DNA of 64,000 nucleotides from Planctomycetota bacterium (GTDB taxonomy: Bacteria; Planctomycetota; Planctomycetia; Pirellulales; Pirellulaceae), in the NCBI GenBank assembly GCA_026692905.1, contig JAPLNL010000045.1, forward strand, positions 55,721 to 119,720. Direction: 5' to 3'. Below the pieces are notes generated by a model, which did not search any database, had not been told where the DNA came from, and saw only the letters and a program-made list of their open reading frames with translations. The position numbers and the translations under genes are program-made. Below are positions 63,532 through 64,000 of the stretch, piece after piece. Positions within the stretch are counted from its first letter, which is position 1; every line of letters begins with the position of its first letter.

Positions 63532-63557
63532 GGCGTGGGAGTTGTTCCCGCGCCGTG
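63532..63557 (+). terminator. Hairpin after the DUF1559 gene
   Basis: CGGCGTGGGAGTTGTTCCCG followed by CGCCG forms a GC-rich stem-loop 25 bp after the stop. It may partly stop transcription before the lipoprotein genes. No U-run. Confidence 0.5.
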
Positions 63558-63599
63558 ATGGGTATGTCGTTGAGGATGGTATGAGCTGAAGATCAAAGT

Positions 63600-63652
63600 C
63601 ACTCTCGGCAAGAGTGATCCACTTGGTGGCCCTCTTGCCGAGAATGACCTTG
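63600..63652. repeat. Palindromic repeat (family J), copy 2
   Basis: CACTCTCGGCAAGAGTG and, inverted, CTCTTGCCGAGAATGAC form a hairpin. The first copy lies at 13628-13646. Confidence 0.6.
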
Positions 63653-63672
63653 TGCGTGTTAGGAAAGCAAAA

Positions 63673-63861
63673 ATGAAACGTATTTACTTGGTCTTTATCG
63701 GTGTGTGTTTGTTGAGCGGTTGCGAATCGAGTTCGCCAAGTATTCAGTTACCGACAACGCCTCTCACCGAAGAGCAAAAGATTGCTATCGCAAAAGAGGA
63801 TGCAGAGTCCTGTAACTGCGGTCGCTCTATCGATGCACAGGTTGCCTCAACAAACAATTGA
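63673..63861 (+). CDS. Small lipoprotein following DUF1559
   Basis: The 62-residue product starts MKRIYLVFIGVCLLSGCES, with lipobox LLSGC. The mature 45 residues are acidic and hydrophilic (TEEQKIAIAKEDAESCNCGR) with a CNC motif. Small lipoproteins right after DUF1559 genes are frequent in planctomycetes; function unknown. Gene order suggests a surface partner of the pilin-like protein. Confidence 0.72.
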   Translation: MKRIYLVFIGVCLLSGCESSSPSIQLPTTPLTEEQKIAIAKEDAESCNCGRSIDAQVASTNN

Positions 63862-63906
63862 TGTTTTTGAATTTATTTTTTCCGTTTTTGAGCTTGGAGA
63901 TTGGTT

Positions 63907-64000
63907 ATGCGAACGGTACGACTATTGGTTCTTGCGTCGATGGGGATGGTTTTCTTGGGATGTGGCGGTAGTAACGAGATCGTTTTGCCAACGGATAAGC
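63907..64000 (+). CDS. Lipoprotein, partial at the window end
   Basis: The frame MRTVRLLVLASMGMVFLGCG has a signal peptide and a lipobox VFLGC and continues off the window. It starts 45 bp after the previous lipoprotein, with GAGCTTGGAG upstream as ribosome-binding site. In other planctomycetes this place is often held by a carboxypeptidase-regulatory-like lipoprotein, but too little is visible to say. Confidence 0.7.
   Translation, partial: MRTVRLLVLASMGMVFLGCGGSNEIVLPTDK

Overview
This window comes from a planctomycete, most like the order Pirellulales (Rhodopirellula and relatives). The evidence is a DUF1501 protein paired with a PSCyt1/DUF1549/DUF1553 cytochrome, a DUF1559 pilin-like protein followed by small lipoproteins, an SHD1-domain protein, an ECF sigma factor beside a one-helix partner, many secreted proteins without assigned function, and intergenic spaces full of short palindromic repeats. 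There is no rRNA operon, prophage, transposase or CRISPR array. The only RNA gene found is tRNA-Gly(GCC).

Layout. 0.2-6.0 kb: two divergent, tightly coupled operons around a type III polyketide synthase. The right arm is methyltransferase, FAD oxidoreductase, PKS; the left arm is YceI lipid-binding protein, tocopherol-methyltransferase-like enzyme, integral-membrane ICMT-like methyltransferase. 6.0-11.0 kb: a tandem-fused double amidohydrolase, a single amidohydrolase and a previously unlisted 49-residue secreted protein. 11.4-19.3 kb: a sensor kinase, a thioredoxin-fold/trypsin-like protease, EpmA, trigger factor with tRNA-Gly upstream, a LarA-like racemase and a DTW-domain tRNA modification enzyme. 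19.8-27.5 kb: the DUF1501/PSD1 pair and an ECF sigma cluster.

27.6-36.5 kb is the most unusual part. It holds a hybrid histidine kinase split by an out-of-frame deletion inside a PAS domain, a radical SAM protein of the MJ0619/tetraether-lipid-synthase type in line with an Lgt-like membrane protein and two more membrane proteins, a gene broken by two apparent single-base losses, and three copies of a ~150-bp element with terminal inverted repeats that looks like a MITE. 36.6-41 kb: a CNNM/CorC membrane protein, an aminotransferase remnant and secreted proteins. 40.5-45.6 kb: a sugar-acid catabolic operon (galactonate-dehydratase-like enolase, DapA-type aldolase, ACS-type MFS transporter, neutral-ceramidase-like protein). 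45.8-54.9 kb: PPi-type phosphofructokinase, a TPR/Wza-like export pair, a GNAT protein, GlgC and a diguanylate cyclase. 55.0-60.2 kb: a ribose-type ABC transporter and TilS. 60.5-64.0 kb: an SHD1 protein bracketed by direct repeats, then DUF1559 and two lipoproteins, the last cut by the window edge.

The best candidates for undescribed biology are the divergent type III PKS locus, the Tes-like radical SAM/Lgt-like membrane operon, and the MITE-like element. Protein functions are inferred from motifs and family knowledge; no database search was run.
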